Source: JAFDXJ01 sp039811225 (GTDB lineage: Bacteria > Bacteroidota > Bacteroidia > Chitinophagales > Chitinophagaceae). From it: DNA of 64,000 bases. Position numbers and translations under genes: made by a program. Within the stretch, counting starts at the first letter, position 1, and every line of letters begins with the position of its first letter. Shown in pieces: positions 36,645 through 45,556 of this stretch. The notes beneath the pieces are model-generated. The model saw only the letters and a list, made by a program, of their open reading frames with translations, was not told where the DNA came from and made no database searches. Location of the stretch: the NCBI GenBank assembly GCA_039811225.1, contig JBDHYG010000007.1:1-64000 (forward strand). Direction: 5' to 3'.

Positions 36645-38381
36645 TTATAACCTCCTCCTCCGAAGACCCTGCAATAGCGCGCTAAGCAAAATAACACTTA
36701 ATGTGCCCACCACATTCAGCCAGAGAAAACCCAGCGGGAGGATATTTTTACTGTCGAGATAAAATAATAAAATAACCAACACCTCTGAAATCAAGGCACT
36801 ATAAAAAACAGCATGGCCACCTATCTTTTTTAAATAAAATGCCACCAGGAAAATACCCAACATCACACCATAAAATAAAGAGCCCAACACATTTACCGCT
36901 TCAATAAGGCTCCCCAGTCTATGGGCAAATTGAGCAATGAAAATACTAAAAATGCCCCAGGCAAATGTGTACCATTTTGATAAATTATATTTCCGGGTTT
37001 CAGCCACTTCCAGTGGAACCGGAAATGCTGTATGCTTTTTAAACCGTAAATAAAAATCAATCATGGTACTGGAAGCGAGCCCATTCAATGCTGCAGCAAT
37101 AGATCCCCAGGATGCCAGAAAAATAATGGCAATGATCAAACCGATCAGTCCAATCGGCAAATGATCTATGACATATCGTATAAAAATATAATTCGAATCA
37201 TTAGTATCAATTGAATCATCCGCATTTTTCAGGGTGGCTTTATATTGATTGCGCAAATCATTAATTTGCGTAACGGTTGCCGCTAAACTATCTTTCCATA
37301 TATCTTTCCGTGTATCTTTTGTACGAACAGCTGCAGCATATTGTGCAGCTAATTTTTTTTGTACGTGAGATGCTTCTATAAATGACGCATTGATAGAGCG
37401 CAATGTATCACCAGAACGGGATTGAAAAACTTTTTCCGGGATAGCCCGGTTGAAAAAAATGGGGGCATCATTAAACTGGTAATAAGCAAATAAGAGTGCA
37501 CCAATTAACAATATCAAAAACTGCATCGGAATTTTTACCAACCCATTCATCAGTAAACCCCTTCGGCTTTCACTGATATTCCGCGAAGTAAGATAACGCC
37601 CCACCTGGCTTTGATCAGTACCGAAGTAAGATAGCGCAAGAAAAAAGCCTCCAATGATTCCACTGATGATATTGTATTTATCCTTCCAGTCAAATCCATG
37701 CTCATTGATACCGGATGTAATCACATTCAACTTACCCGATGCGCCACTCACATATAAGGCATCTGTAAAATGAATATCCGCCGGCATCTGCTGAACGATA
37801 AAATAACCCGCCAGGAACATGGCGATAAAAATAATTCCCAATTGTAATTGCTGCGTGTAGGCCACAGCTTTGGCGCCACCACTGACGGTATAAATGATCA
37901 AAATCCCACCCATAAAAATATTTGTCCAGAAAATATCCCAGCCCAATAAAGATGATAAAATAATAGATGGTGCATAAATACTGATGCCAGTAGAAAATCC
38001 CCGGGACAATAAAAATAAAGCCGAAGTAAACGTGCGGGTCTTTACATCAAAACGTTGTTCCAGAAATTCATATGCCGTGAAAACCTGCAGCTTTTTAAAG
38101 ATGGGAACAAAGCTGATACTGATCACGATCATCGCCAGTGGAAGACCAAAATAATATTGCACAAAGCGCATCCCATCTGTAAATGCCTGTCCCGGCGCTG
38201 AAAGAAAAGTGATTGCACTGGCCTGTGTACCCATGATACTGAACAAAACCATGTACCAGGGCAGAGAACGATTACTGAGAAAATAGCCATCCAGGTTCCG
38301 GGATGTACGGCTCTTATACAAACCATAGATGACAATAATCAACAGGGTACATACCAATACTATCCAATCGATACTGCTCAT
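36645..38381 (-). CDS. Sodium:solute symporter (SSS family)
   Basis: A 578-residue inner-membrane transporter with about 13 hydrophobic segments and the SSS-type first helices (SIDWIVLVCTLLIIVIYGLY, GTQASAITFLSAPG) and GTDQSQVGRYLTSRNISESRRGLL. Residues about 302-408 form an unusually long hydrophilic, helical loop between two membrane segments. The start codon overlaps the stop of a 38-residue membrane protein (ATGA), which itself follows a PIG-L deacetylase. The substrate is unknown; the operon hints at a sugar-related compound (inference). Confidence 0.9.
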   Translation of the reverse strand: MSSIDWIVLVCTLLIIVIYGLYKSRTSRNLDGYFLSNRSLPWYMVLFSIMGTQASAITFLSAPGQAFTDGMRFVQYYFGLPLAMIVISISFVPIFKKLQVFTAYEFLEQRFDVKTRTFTSALFLLSRGFSTGISIYAPSIILSSLLGWDIFWTNIFMGGILIIYTVSGGAKAVAYTQQLQLGIIFIAMFLAGYFIVQQMPADIHFTDALYVSGASGKLNVITSGINEHGFDWKDKYNIISGIIGGFFLALSYFGTDQSQVGRYLTSRNISESRRGLLMNGLVKIPMQFLILLIGALLFAYYQFNDAPIFFNRAIPEKVFQSRSGDTLRSINASFIEASHVQKKLAAQYAAAVRTKDTRKDIWKDSLAATVTQINDLRNQYKATLKNADDSIDTNDSNYIFIRYVIDHLPIGLIGLIIAIIFLASWGSIAAALNGLASSTMIDFYLRFKKHTAFPVPLEVAETRKYNLSKWYTFAWGIFSIFIAQFAHRLGSLIEAVNVLGSLFYGVMLGIFLVAFYLKKIGGHAVFYSALISEVLVILLFYLDSKNILPLGFLWLNVVGTLSVILLSALLQGLRRRRL

Positions 38382-38494
38382 GAAAAATATTTAGTAAACC
38401 ATAAAAAAAATACTATGAGCAACACCAAAAAAATAAGTACGGCCAGGTACCAGCCAGTCCATTTTTTTTCGTCATTGTGATTTCCCGCTGTCAT
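38378..38494 (-). CDS. 38-residue single-span membrane microprotein coupled to the symporter
   Basis: ATG at 38492-38494, stop TGA at 38378-38380, overlapping the symporter start by 4 nt. The product starts MTAGNHNDEKKWTGW, has one hydrophobic helix (about residues 15-34, rich in Leu, Val, Ile, Phe) and ends FTKYFS. It lies 26 nt after the PIG-L gene stop. Translational coupling to a sodium symporter and the single span suggest a small accessory subunit, as known for some other sodium symporters. This is inference from context; no homologue was recognised. Confidence 0.65.
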   Translation of the reverse strand: MTAGNHNDEKKWTGWYLAVLIFLVLLIVFFLWFTKYFS

Positions 38495-38520
38495 GCCATG
38501 AAATTATACGAATAGGTAAA

Positions 38521-41031
38521 TTAATGCTTCGGCAATGCAACCAGGTTGGCCATGAGCTTAAAGGCGCCCGGCACACCGGCCGGCATTTCCCGGAAAAATA
38601 CAAGCCCGGTATAAACAAAATTTCCGCTGCCATACGGGGCAATAACCAGGCTGCCTGTACTTTCCGGTTCATTGGCATCATGCATACCCAATATCGGGAT
38701 ATAATGACTATCCGTTTTTTCTGCCTGGTAAATACTGCGCTCCTGGATCCAGTTGTCGAAATCTGCAGCTGAAATTTTATTGGGGAAATTCAATACATCC
38801 GCCTGTGGTTGTAAAAAATGAACAGCCGCTGTTTCATCCGTTACCCGGATACGGCTTATTGTAAATGGATATGGCCCGATTTGAAAAGGAATACCGCCAA
38901 GTTGATTGTTGGTATTATATTGCACGATGAGATTGCCACCATTTTTTACAAATTGCATTAACACATCATATTTTCCCGGTAACCAGTCCAATACATTATA
39001 TGCCCGCACACCAGTAATGATCGCATCAAAAGATCTCAGTTTTTCCGGCACCAGGTCATTTTCCGATAATACATTCACGGCATATCCCATTTGGCGCAAT
39101 GCAGCTACCATTTTATCCCCCGCCCCTTCTATATACCCGATCTTTTTATTTGAAACCCGGATTGTATCATGTATGAGCCGGGTATAAGCAGTAGATAAAT
39201 AATGAATATCCGGGATATGATCATAACGAATACTATGCAGTTGTTGCGAATAATGCAGCGTCTGCCCGTCTTCGGCCATTGCTATCGTGGCATGCAAACT
39301 ATCTGTTGATTGACCAGTTACAATAATATCCGGCACTATATGAAAATTATATTGCCTGTCTTTGCTTAGGTTGAGAATAGTATCTATCGTTCCGGCTAAA
39401 TGGTTGCCCTGCCATACCTGTAAGCGGACAGATTTATGGTTGGCATTAATATGGCTGGTCATTTGCAAAGAAATATCCACAAGCGGGATCAATTTGCCAT
39501 TGCGCATCATATTTGTAAAAACAACAGATGGCGCCATTTGAATTTCCAAAGCCGGGATGACAGCAAGCGGCTCATACAATTCACCACGTGCCGGGTCAGT
39601 ATATTTATATTGTACCGGCCTGTTCACCGAAATTTCCTGGCCAAAAAAATCTAACACAAAAGTTGCTATGAATGGGGCTACATTTTGTGCCCGCCCGATG
39701 AGCTGTTGATCCGTAACATCAAAACTTCCATGGTCCAATGGCTTTTGCAGCCAATATGGTTGTGTCATTTCCGGTATGGCGGGTACTTTCATGGTATGCC
39801 GGAAAAAATAATTTTTATCCAATACCATACTGGTATTGATGGTTGTATCAAAATTTTGCAGTGATATATGCAGTAATTTTACAGGTACCGGGTTCCGGGT
39901 GATGATCGAAAAAGTAAGGCCCATATTTTCCCCGTCAACAACCAATTCATTTGAAGCAGTTACTTCTGCAAAAAGGCCGCTGCAGGCAAGTAGTATATCT
40001 TTTAATTCCTGTAATTTTTTTTGTTTCCAATAACCATCGGGTAAGCCATTGATCGCTGTGTAAACAGCCAGTAAACCCTCTATGGAATTTTCAGGATGCT
40101 CAAAATTGTAAGACGCAATAACCTGGTTTATTTTTTCTTCAATAGCGGATCCACCCGGCACCTGCAACCAATCAATAGGAATATCATTCAGCAAATCTGT
40201 TGTAGGTGCTGTACCACCGGTAGTAGTAAAATATTCATATTGCGTACCGCGCTGGGCAGGTACCCCAAAGCCCTGTGTTTTATGCTGGCTGCGGCTTTCA
40301 GCAGCTATCTCTCCATAACTTTTCCCAATTAAACTATTATAACCACCCACATCCAGTTTGAATTGTGTAGGATCTGTTGTATTGATACTACCGAAATTAA
40401 ATGTATTCCATAAAATTCTTTTAGCCTGCCACACCGTTACACCTGCATTCAATTGTTCCGGAAATTTATGGGGATCAGCTGCTGCCGTAAATGCCTCATT
40501 GGCCAGGATTGCCGAAGCAGCATGGTGGCCATGCCCTGCCCGTTCATCACCCGGGAAACGCGTGATAATAACATCCGGCCTGAATTTCCGGATCACCCAA
40601 ACCACATCACTTAAAATTTTATCATGGCCCCAGGTTTGTAATGCTTCATCTGCTGTTTTGCAATAGCCAAAATCATATGCCCGGGAAAAAAATTGTTCAG
40701 CGCCATCGATCCTTCTTGCATCCAATAATTCCTGTGTCCGGATCAGGCCCAGGTCAATACCCTGTTCATCCCCTATCAGGTTTTGTCCGCCATCTCCCCG
40801 GGTAAGACTCAGGTAACCGGTTTTTAATAAACGACCTTGGGAAAGATAAGCAAGCAAGCGGGTATTTTCATCATCCGGATGTGCAGCTATATACAAGACA
40901 GAACCAAGGACATTTAATTTTTTCAATTGCCTGTAAATAACATCACTACTATAAGTTGCCGGTGCCTGCGCCCAAGTAAAAAAATGTAGCATTAAGCTGG
41001 ATACCAGGAGAAAAAAGCGGTTATGTTTCAT
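38521..41031 (-). CDS. Exported PIG-L (LmbE-like) family deacetylase, multidomain
   Basis: About 836 residues. A signal peptide (ends FTWAQA) is followed by a PIG-L N-deacetylase domain with the zinc motif AAHPDDENTR (near residue 51) and a distal GHGHHAAS. The remaining 550 residues hold beta-sandwich-like regions and a C-terminal part (from about 640) with a glutamine-amidotransferase-like look (VRVSNKKIGYIEG ... FDAIITGVRAYN). Presumably removes N-acetyl groups from an amino sugar conjugate outside the cytoplasm. First gene of an operon with the microprotein and symporter. A second ATG lies at 41037. Confidence 0.85.
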   Translation of the reverse strand: MKHNRFFLLVSSLMLHFFTWAQAPATYSSDVIYRQLKKLNVLGSVLYIAAHPDDENTRLLAYLSQGRLLKTGYLSLTRGDGGQNLIGDEQGIDLGLIRTQELLDARRIDGAEQFFSRAYDFGYCKTADEALQTWGHDKILSDVVWVIRKFRPDVIITRFPGDERAGHGHHAASAILANEAFTAAADPHKFPEQLNAGVTVWQAKRILWNTFNFGSINTTDPTQFKLDVGGYNSLIGKSYGEIAAESRSQHKTQGFGVPAQRGTQYEYFTTTGGTAPTTDLLNDIPIDWLQVPGGSAIEEKINQVIASYNFEHPENSIEGLLAVYTAINGLPDGYWKQKKLQELKDILLACSGLFAEVTASNELVVDGENMGLTFSIITRNPVPVKLLHISLQNFDTTINTSMVLDKNYFFRHTMKVPAIPEMTQPYWLQKPLDHGSFDVTDQQLIGRAQNVAPFIATFVLDFFGQEISVNRPVQYKYTDPARGELYEPLAVIPALEIQMAPSVVFTNMMRNGKLIPLVDISLQMTSHINANHKSVRLQVWQGNHLAGTIDTILNLSKDRQYNFHIVPDIIVTGQSTDSLHATIAMAEDGQTLHYSQQLHSIRYDHIPDIHYLSTAYTRLIHDTIRVSNKKIGYIEGAGDKMVAALRQMGYAVNVLSENDLVPEKLRSFDAIITGVRAYNVLDWLPGKYDVLMQFVKNGGNLIVQYNTNNQLGGIPFQIGPYPFTISRIRVTDETAAVHFLQPQADVLNFPNKISAADFDNWIQERSIYQAEKTDSHYIPILGMHDANEPESTGSLVIAPYGSGNFVYTGLVFFREMPAGVPGAFKLMANLVALPKH

Positions 41032-41236
41032 GTACATGAATTTAGTATTGTCTTTCTTAAAAAAAGAAAAGACTCATTTATCTGATTGTTTGCGTTTGAA
41101 AATATGGTGGCAGATCAACCGCCCCATTTTTTTCAAACCTTACGAAATTATGGTTTGATAGGGAAAATTGCATACCGTCCCTGTTTTATAGGATTATATT
41201 AATAATAGGCCTGGTGGATGAAGCAGGATAAATATG

Positions 41237-41244
41237 TAATTTTG
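41237..41244 (+). promoter_or_regulatory. -7 promoter element of ribBA
   Basis: TAATTTTG, a perfect TAnnTTTG box, 17 nt before the ribBA ATG. I looked for an FMN riboswitch upstream and saw none. Confidence 0.5.
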
Positions 41245-41261
41245 CACTCTAATTTTATTTT

Positions 41262-42467
41262 ATGCTCAATACAATTGAAAGTGCCATTGAAGATGTTAAG
41301 AAAGGAAAACTGATTATTGTGGTGGACGATGAAGACCGGGAAAATGAAGGTGATTTTATTACGGCGGCGGCCAATGCCACCCCGGAAATCATAAATTTCA
41401 TGAGCAAAGAAGGCCGCGGCCTGATCTGTACCCCCATCACAGAGAAACGCGCCAAAGAATTACAACTCGATATGATGGTCTCCAATAATACCGCCTTGCA
41501 TGAAACGGCATTCACGGTAAGCATAGATCTGTTGGGCCATGGCTGCACTACTGGAATCAGTGCGCATGACCGGAGTAAAACCATATTATCCCTCATTGAT
41601 AAAAAGACCAAGCCCGCTGACCTGGGGCGGCCGGGGCATATTTTTCCTTTACGAGCAAAAGAAGGTGGGGTTTTACGACGTGCCGGACATACGGAAGCAA
41701 CTGTAGATATTGCCCGCTTAGCCGGTTTTGAGCCGGTAGGTGTTCTCGTGGAAATTATGAATGAAGATGGCTCTATGGCCCGGCTCCCGCAATTGGAATT
41801 GATTGCGAAAAAATTTGACCTGAAAATAATTTCAATTAAAGATTTAATTGAATATCGTCTTAAAACAGATTCGTTAATTGAAGAAATTGTACAGGTAGAA
41901 ATGCCGACGAAATATGGGAACTTCACGTTGCGTGCTTTTAAAGAAAAAGCAAATGGAGGCGAACACCTGGCGCTGACCAAAGGAAGCTGGGAAGAAAATG
42001 AACCGGTACTCACCCGGGTGCATTCCAGTTGTTTCACCGGTGATATCCTGGGGAGCCTGCGTTGCGATTGCGGGGATCAATTGCATACCGCCATGCGCAT
42101 GGTAGAAAAAGAAGGAAAAGGCGCCATCATTTATATGAACCAGGAAGGCCGTGGTATTGGCCTGCTCAATAAATTAAAAGCCTATAAATTACAGGAAGAA
42201 GGTATGGATACCGTAGAAGCCAATCTTTACCTGGGTTTCGGCATGGATGACCGGGATTATGGGGTAGGCGCCCAGATTCTCCGACATCTCCATATTACCA
42301 AACTGAAACTGATGACCAATAATCCAAAAAAACGTGCCGGCCTGATGGGTTATGGCCTGGAGATCGTAGAGATTGTGCCTATAGAAATGCATGCTAATAA
42401 GTACAATGAAAATTACCTGAAGACGAAACGCGATAAACTCGGCCATAAAATCCTGGCGGGTAAATAA
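41262..42467 (+). CDS. ribBA: 3,4-dihydroxy-2-butanone-4-phosphate synthase / GTP cyclohydrolase II
   Basis: A bifunctional riboflavin enzyme of 401 residues. The N-terminal RibB domain (about 1-200) has DDEDRENEGD, the acidic metal site, and DLGRPGHIFPLRA with HTEATVD. The RibA domain (about 205-401) has the zinc motif SSCFTGDILGSLRCDCG and the catalytic RGIGLLNKLKAYKLQ, then TNNPKKR. Both active sites appear complete. The start follows a -7 box by 17 nt. Confidence 0.97.
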   Translation: MLNTIESAIEDVKKGKLIIVVDDEDRENEGDFITAAANATPEIINFMSKEGRGLICTPITEKRAKELQLDMMVSNNTALHETAFTVSIDLLGHGCTTGISAHDRSKTILSLIDKKTKPADLGRPGHIFPLRAKEGGVLRRAGHTEATVDIARLAGFEPVGVLVEIMNEDGSMARLPQLELIAKKFDLKIISIKDLIEYRLKTDSLIEEIVQVEMPTKYGNFTLRAFKEKANGGEHLALTKGSWEENEPVLTRVHSSCFTGDILGSLRCDCGDQLHTAMRMVEKEGKGAIIYMNQEGRGIGLLNKLKAYKLQEEGMDTVEANLYLGFGMDDRDYGVGAQILRHLHITKLKLMTNNPKKRAGLMGYGLEIVEIVPIEMHANKYNENYLKTKRDKLGHKILAGK

Positions 42468-42500
42468 TTTCCTGGTATATTCAACCCTTGATTTCCCGGA

Positions 42501-42938
42501 ATGAGTATGACAAAAAACAAATCTCGCCTGGATATTGTTCAACTGGTACTGGAAGATTGCCTGCTTGCTTACCCGGTTTCCTCTTTTATCATCAGCCTAT
42601 ACCAGCAATACCAGCAACGGGGCAGCCTTAGCAAAAAACAATTACAGGGATTGTATCTGAAAGCAAAAAAATGTGCCGGGATCAGCCCGGGGAAACTGGC
42701 TGGCCTGGAAGTTATTATCAATAAAATGACTACCCGCGATAAAACCCTTCCACCCCGTCAGGCACCCATAGTTACTGAAGATGAAACTATCCGGGATCTG
42801 CTACATGCCCTGCTTGAAAAATACCCGCAACATAAAAGAGTGTTATTCCTCAAGGCAAAATTTGATCACCGGGAAACAATCAGCACATCAGAGAAGGCAG
42901 AGTTGATAAAATTCCAAAAGCTTTTGTTGGGAAAATGA
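42501..42938 (+). CDS. Hypothetical protein, helical
   Basis: A 145-residue basic, mostly helical protein with no signal peptide or membrane segment. It starts 33 nt after ribBA and may be co-transcribed. The first half contains AYPVSSFIISLYQQYQQRG and a KLAGLEVIINKM segment; no domain is recognised. Its codon use looks like that of its neighbours and no competing frame is convincing, so I take it as a real gene of unknown role. A second ATG lies two codons in (42507). Confidence 0.65.
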   Translation: MSMTKNKSRLDIVQLVLEDCLLAYPVSSFIISLYQQYQQRGSLSKKQLQGLYLKAKKCAGISPGKLAGLEVIINKMTTRDKTLPPRQAPIVTEDETIRDLLHALLEKYPQHKRVLFLKAKFDHRETISTSEKAELIKFQKLLLGK

Positions 42939-43175
42939 TTGATGGATTAGATACGGATTAATAAGGAAAAAAAAATTAATGAAAAGTATAAAATGAGGAT
43001 GTATTTTCTTTAAGTCCACTTTGAAACCTGGTCACATCAGTCAGGCAGGATTCACTTTTCTCAACCAGGCAAGTAAAGAATTATTTGTCATGTATTGGTT
43101 AAATTAAACTATACGTTATTCCCATAATTGCCTTTTGCAGGAAAAAGAATACCATGTAAGCAGCGGGTAATAACA

Positions 43176-44135
43176 TTATTCTTTTGCTACGCCAAATGGT
43201 ATGGAAAACCCAATACCAATAAGACTTTTTACCTGTAAGGCCGGGCTGTCATTATTTTTTCCAAACATTTTTACATCATCATCATAAATCAGGTCCAGAC
43301 CATAAGTGGCAGACATATATTTATTGATATTAAATACCAGGTAATTGGTAAAAAACAAATCAACATTGCCGGGGTTATGCCCATAATCCGTAAATAAATC
43401 CAGCCGTCCCCGGTAATAAATATTTTTCATGATCGTGTCATAATAATTCAACGAAGCAAAAGCGCCAATTTGATTTACCACATGCCTGCCGGCCGGCACT
43501 CCATACACGCCTTTATCGGATAATGATTTTTTCCCCACATAGGTTAACCGATTGGTAAGCGGCGAAAGGAATAAGGAAAAATTGGTTACCGGCTTATAAT
43601 CAAAACCGGCCGCCAATAATAGGTACATTGGTGATACAAAAGATGAAGATAAATAGGCACTGTCGCCTATATAACCATAACCATTTAATAATTGAGTCCG
43701 TATATTAAACAAACCGGATAAATAAAATTTCTTCGCGGTATCTATCTTATAGCCATATTTCGATAAAATATCAATCCGGTCATCATTCTTACGGCCACCC
43801 TGGCTGGTAGTATTCAGGTAACCAAAATTGAAATCAATATTGTTATCCCAGGTGTATCGTGGGCCACGATTTAACAGGTAATAATTAAGATAGGAAACAA
43901 TTGCCAGTGAGAAATTATCCCCACCCGCTGCCCAATTGGACAACGTACCCTGGGAAATATTTAAATTAAACATCCCACTTCGCTTCCAGGTCCAGCTACT
44001 GGTATCGGTCAAATCTTTTTTCACATTACGAAAAATTTCCACGGGTACCTCTTTAACCGGCATTTCCACCTGTGCATAAGACCAATGCAGCAAGCAGCAG
44101 GCAAGTATGGTGAAGAGAAATTTCAACATAGTCAT
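43176..44135 (-). CDS. DUF3078 family exported protein
   Basis: A 319-residue protein with a signal peptide (ends HWSYAQ, about residue 21). The mature part is a run of alternating aromatic strands typical of an outer-membrane beta-barrel, with the family block WTWKRSGMFNLNISQGTLSNWAAGGDN split across its start. Function unknown. It is divergent from panD, and their promoters lie in the same 110-nt gap. Confidence 0.85.
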   Translation of the reverse strand: MTMLKFLFTILACCLLHWSYAQVEMPVKEVPVEIFRNVKKDLTDTSSWTWKRSGMFNLNISQGTLSNWAAGGDNFSLAIVSYLNYYLLNRGPRYTWDNNIDFNFGYLNTTSQGGRKNDDRIDILSKYGYKIDTAKKFYLSGLFNIRTQLLNGYGYIGDSAYLSSSFVSPMYLLLAAGFDYKPVTNFSLFLSPLTNRLTYVGKKSLSDKGVYGVPAGRHVVNQIGAFASLNYYDTIMKNIYYRGRLDLFTDYGHNPGNVDLFFTNYLVFNINKYMSATYGLDLIYDDDVKMFGKNNDSPALQVKSLIGIGFSIPFGVAKE

Positions 44136-44155
44136 TCAGGGTTGCTTCAAAGCCG

Positions 44156-44163
44156 CAAATATA
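44156..44163 (-). promoter_or_regulatory. -7 promoter element of the DUF3078 gene
   Basis: The minus strand reads TATATTTG, 21 nt before the DUF3078 ATG. No clear -33 box. Confidence 0.45.
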
Positions 44164-44207
44164 AATTCGGAATAAAAAAAAATCTGTTAACAAATATTTT
44201 ATGCCTT

Positions 44208-44237
44208 TTTGAAAATTGGAGAAGATGCCTACATTTG
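44208..44237 (+). promoter_or_regulatory. Promoter of panD, ending 7 nt before the start codon
   Basis: TTTG (44208-44211), an 18-nt spacer and TACATTTG (44230-44237). The panD ATG begins at 44245, so the expected start of transcription coincides with or directly precedes the start codon. Confidence 0.7.
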
Positions 44238-44244
44238 CCGGATT

Positions 44245-44589
44245 ATGCAAATAGAAGTACTAAAATCAAAGATCCACCGGGCTGTAATTACCGAAGCGAA
44301 TCTCCACTACGTAGGAAGTCTTACACTGGATGAAGATCTGATGACAGCTGCTAACCTGGTAGAAAATGAGAAGGTGCAAATTGTCAATGCCCACAATGGT
44401 TCCCGCATAGAAACCTATATTATCAAAGGGAAAAAAGGCAGTGGTACCGTATGCCTGAATGGCCCCGCAGCCCGACGTGGTGCCGTGGGTGATGTGGTCA
44501 TCATTATTTCTTATGCAACCATGGATATGGAAGAAGCCAAAACATTTAAACCAGCACTTGTTTTCCCGAAAGACGGGAATATACTTTGA
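44245..44589 (+). CDS. panD: Aspartate 1-decarboxylase (PanD)
   Basis: Makes beta-alanine for pantothenate and CoA. It is a pyruvoyl enzyme that self-cleaves between Gly and Ser; here the site is in LHYVGSLTLDEDL. From ATG 44245 the protein has 114 residues and begins MQIEVLKSKIHRAVI, the standard family N-terminus. A longer frame from 44209 would start upstream of the promoter and is rejected. C-terminal KTFKPALVFP is slightly shorter than in some homologues. Confidence 0.95.
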   Translation: MQIEVLKSKIHRAVITEANLHYVGSLTLDEDLMTAANLVENEKVQIVNAHNGSRIETYIIKGKKGSGTVCLNGPAARRGAVGDVVIIISYATMDMEEAKTFKPALVFPKDGNIL

Positions 44590-44736
44590 TAATTTTATCA
44601 AATCTTTTACGCGGCAGGATATTAAAAGAATTTATTTTCATTTTTCATTTCTCAAAAAACCAGAATGGCTTTTTTGGAAAGGTTATTGTAGTCTATTTTT
44701 CTTTTACCACATTACTTGACATTTTAAATTTACAAC

Positions 44737-45303
44737 ATGAAAAAATTATTGAGCATTTCACTCATTTCAGCAGCCTGCCTGTTACAGGTTTCTGTATTTG
44801 CACAAAATGACACCAACAGTAAAATGGAAAACAAAATGCCGGAAGACAAATCCAAGCGGCCCAGCCCACCGGCTACCGTTACACAAAAAACAGACGATGG
44901 TGTTACAGTGACTATTGACTATAGTCAACCTTCGGTGAAAGGTCGCACCATTGGCAAAGACCTTGAGCCTATAGATGGCAAAGTATGGCGTACCGGGGCT
45001 AATGAAGCGACAACTTTTACGGTAGATCAGGATGTTTCTATTGAAGGGAAACCATTGCCGGCAGGAAAATATGCCTTATTTACCATACACAATGGCAATG
45101 AATGGACCATCATTTTTAATAAAGTGGCCAATCAATGGGGCGCCTTTAAATATGATGCCAAAGAAGATGCACTTAGGGTAAATGTACCTTCAGAAAAGGC
45201 TGATGCTTTTACTGAAAAAATGACTTTTACCGTGGACGAAGATGGTACAGTGAACCTTCTTTGGGGCAATTTGAAAGCAGAATTTAATGTTACGGTAGAA
45301 TAA
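44737..45303 (+). CDS. DUF2911 family exported protein
   Basis: A 188-residue protein with signal peptide (LLSISLISAACLLQVSVFAQ). The mature domain matches DUF2911: VTIDYSQPSVKGRTIG, VWRTGANEATTF, LPAGKYALFTI and WTIIFNK. It is a beta-sandwich family widespread in Bacteroidota with no known activity; a periplasmic or surface location is likely. It ends 19 nt before a strong terminator. Confidence 0.87.
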   Translation: MKKLLSISLISAACLLQVSVFAQNDTNSKMENKMPEDKSKRPSPPATVTQKTDDGVTVTIDYSQPSVKGRTIGKDLEPIDGKVWRTGANEATTFTVDQDVSIEGKPLPAGKYALFTIHNGNEWTIIFNKVANQWGAFKYDAKEDALRVNVPSEKADAFTEKMTFTVDEDGTVNLLWGNLKAEFNVTVE

Positions 45304-45321
45304 GATATCCCATGAACTAGT

Positions 45322-45350
45322 AACGCCTTGCCTGTCGAGGCGTTTTTTTT
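45322..45350 (+). terminator. Terminator of the DUF2911 gene
   Basis: AACGCCT (45322-45328) pairs with AGGCGTT (45338-45344), followed by T residues to 45350. Confidence 0.85.
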
Positions 45351-45365
45351 ATGCCTTTGCTTATC

Positions 45366-45392
45366 AAAAAAAGCGAACATTTCGTTCGCTTT
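45366..45392 (-). terminator. Terminator of tRNA-Arg
   Basis: A 9-bp perfect stem (45370-45378 with 45384-45392) with loop ATTTC. On the minus strand it is followed by a T run. It begins 3 nt past the tRNA end. Confidence 0.85.
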
Positions 45393-45394
45393 AG

Positions 45395-45468
45395 TGACCC
45401 CGTCAGGATTCAAACCTGAAACCTTTTGATCCGTAGTCAAATGCTCTATTCAGTTGAGCTACGGGGCC
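45395..45468 (-). tRNA. tRNA-Arg (anticodon ACG)
   Basis: On the minus strand the acceptor GGCCCCG pairs with CGGGGTC (one G-T pair), the D stem GCTC/GAGC is intact, the anticodon stem TTTGA/TCAAA encloses loop CTACGGA with ACG, and the T arm has GGTTTGAATCC. The discriminator is A and CCA is not encoded. ACG would be read as inosine-CG after editing by TadA. Confidence 0.96.
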
Positions 45469-45556
45469 ATTTTATTTTCCTGTATATAAAATCCTTCCTG
45501 ATTTTTGGAAAGTTGCAAATATATGCCCTGCTTATCAGAATTGAAAATTTTCCATT

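Noticed and set aside
41045..41236. FMN riboswitch upstream of ribBA
   Set aside because: Only a weak 7-bp hairpin (41133-41139 with 41152-41158) is visible; none of the conserved RFN-element blocks were found.
41255..42037. 260-residue minus-strand frame
   Set aside because: Antisense shadow of ribBA; composition is Ser/Ile/Arg-rich as expected for a shadow frame.
42939..43175. Possible small gene or RNA between the hypothetical and DUF3078 genes
   Set aside because: AT-rich, with no open frame, no strong hairpin and no promoter with both boxes.
44209..44244. Longer panD start at 44209
   Set aside because: It would begin upstream of the promoter, and the family N-terminus MQIEVLKSKIHRAVI starts at 44245.
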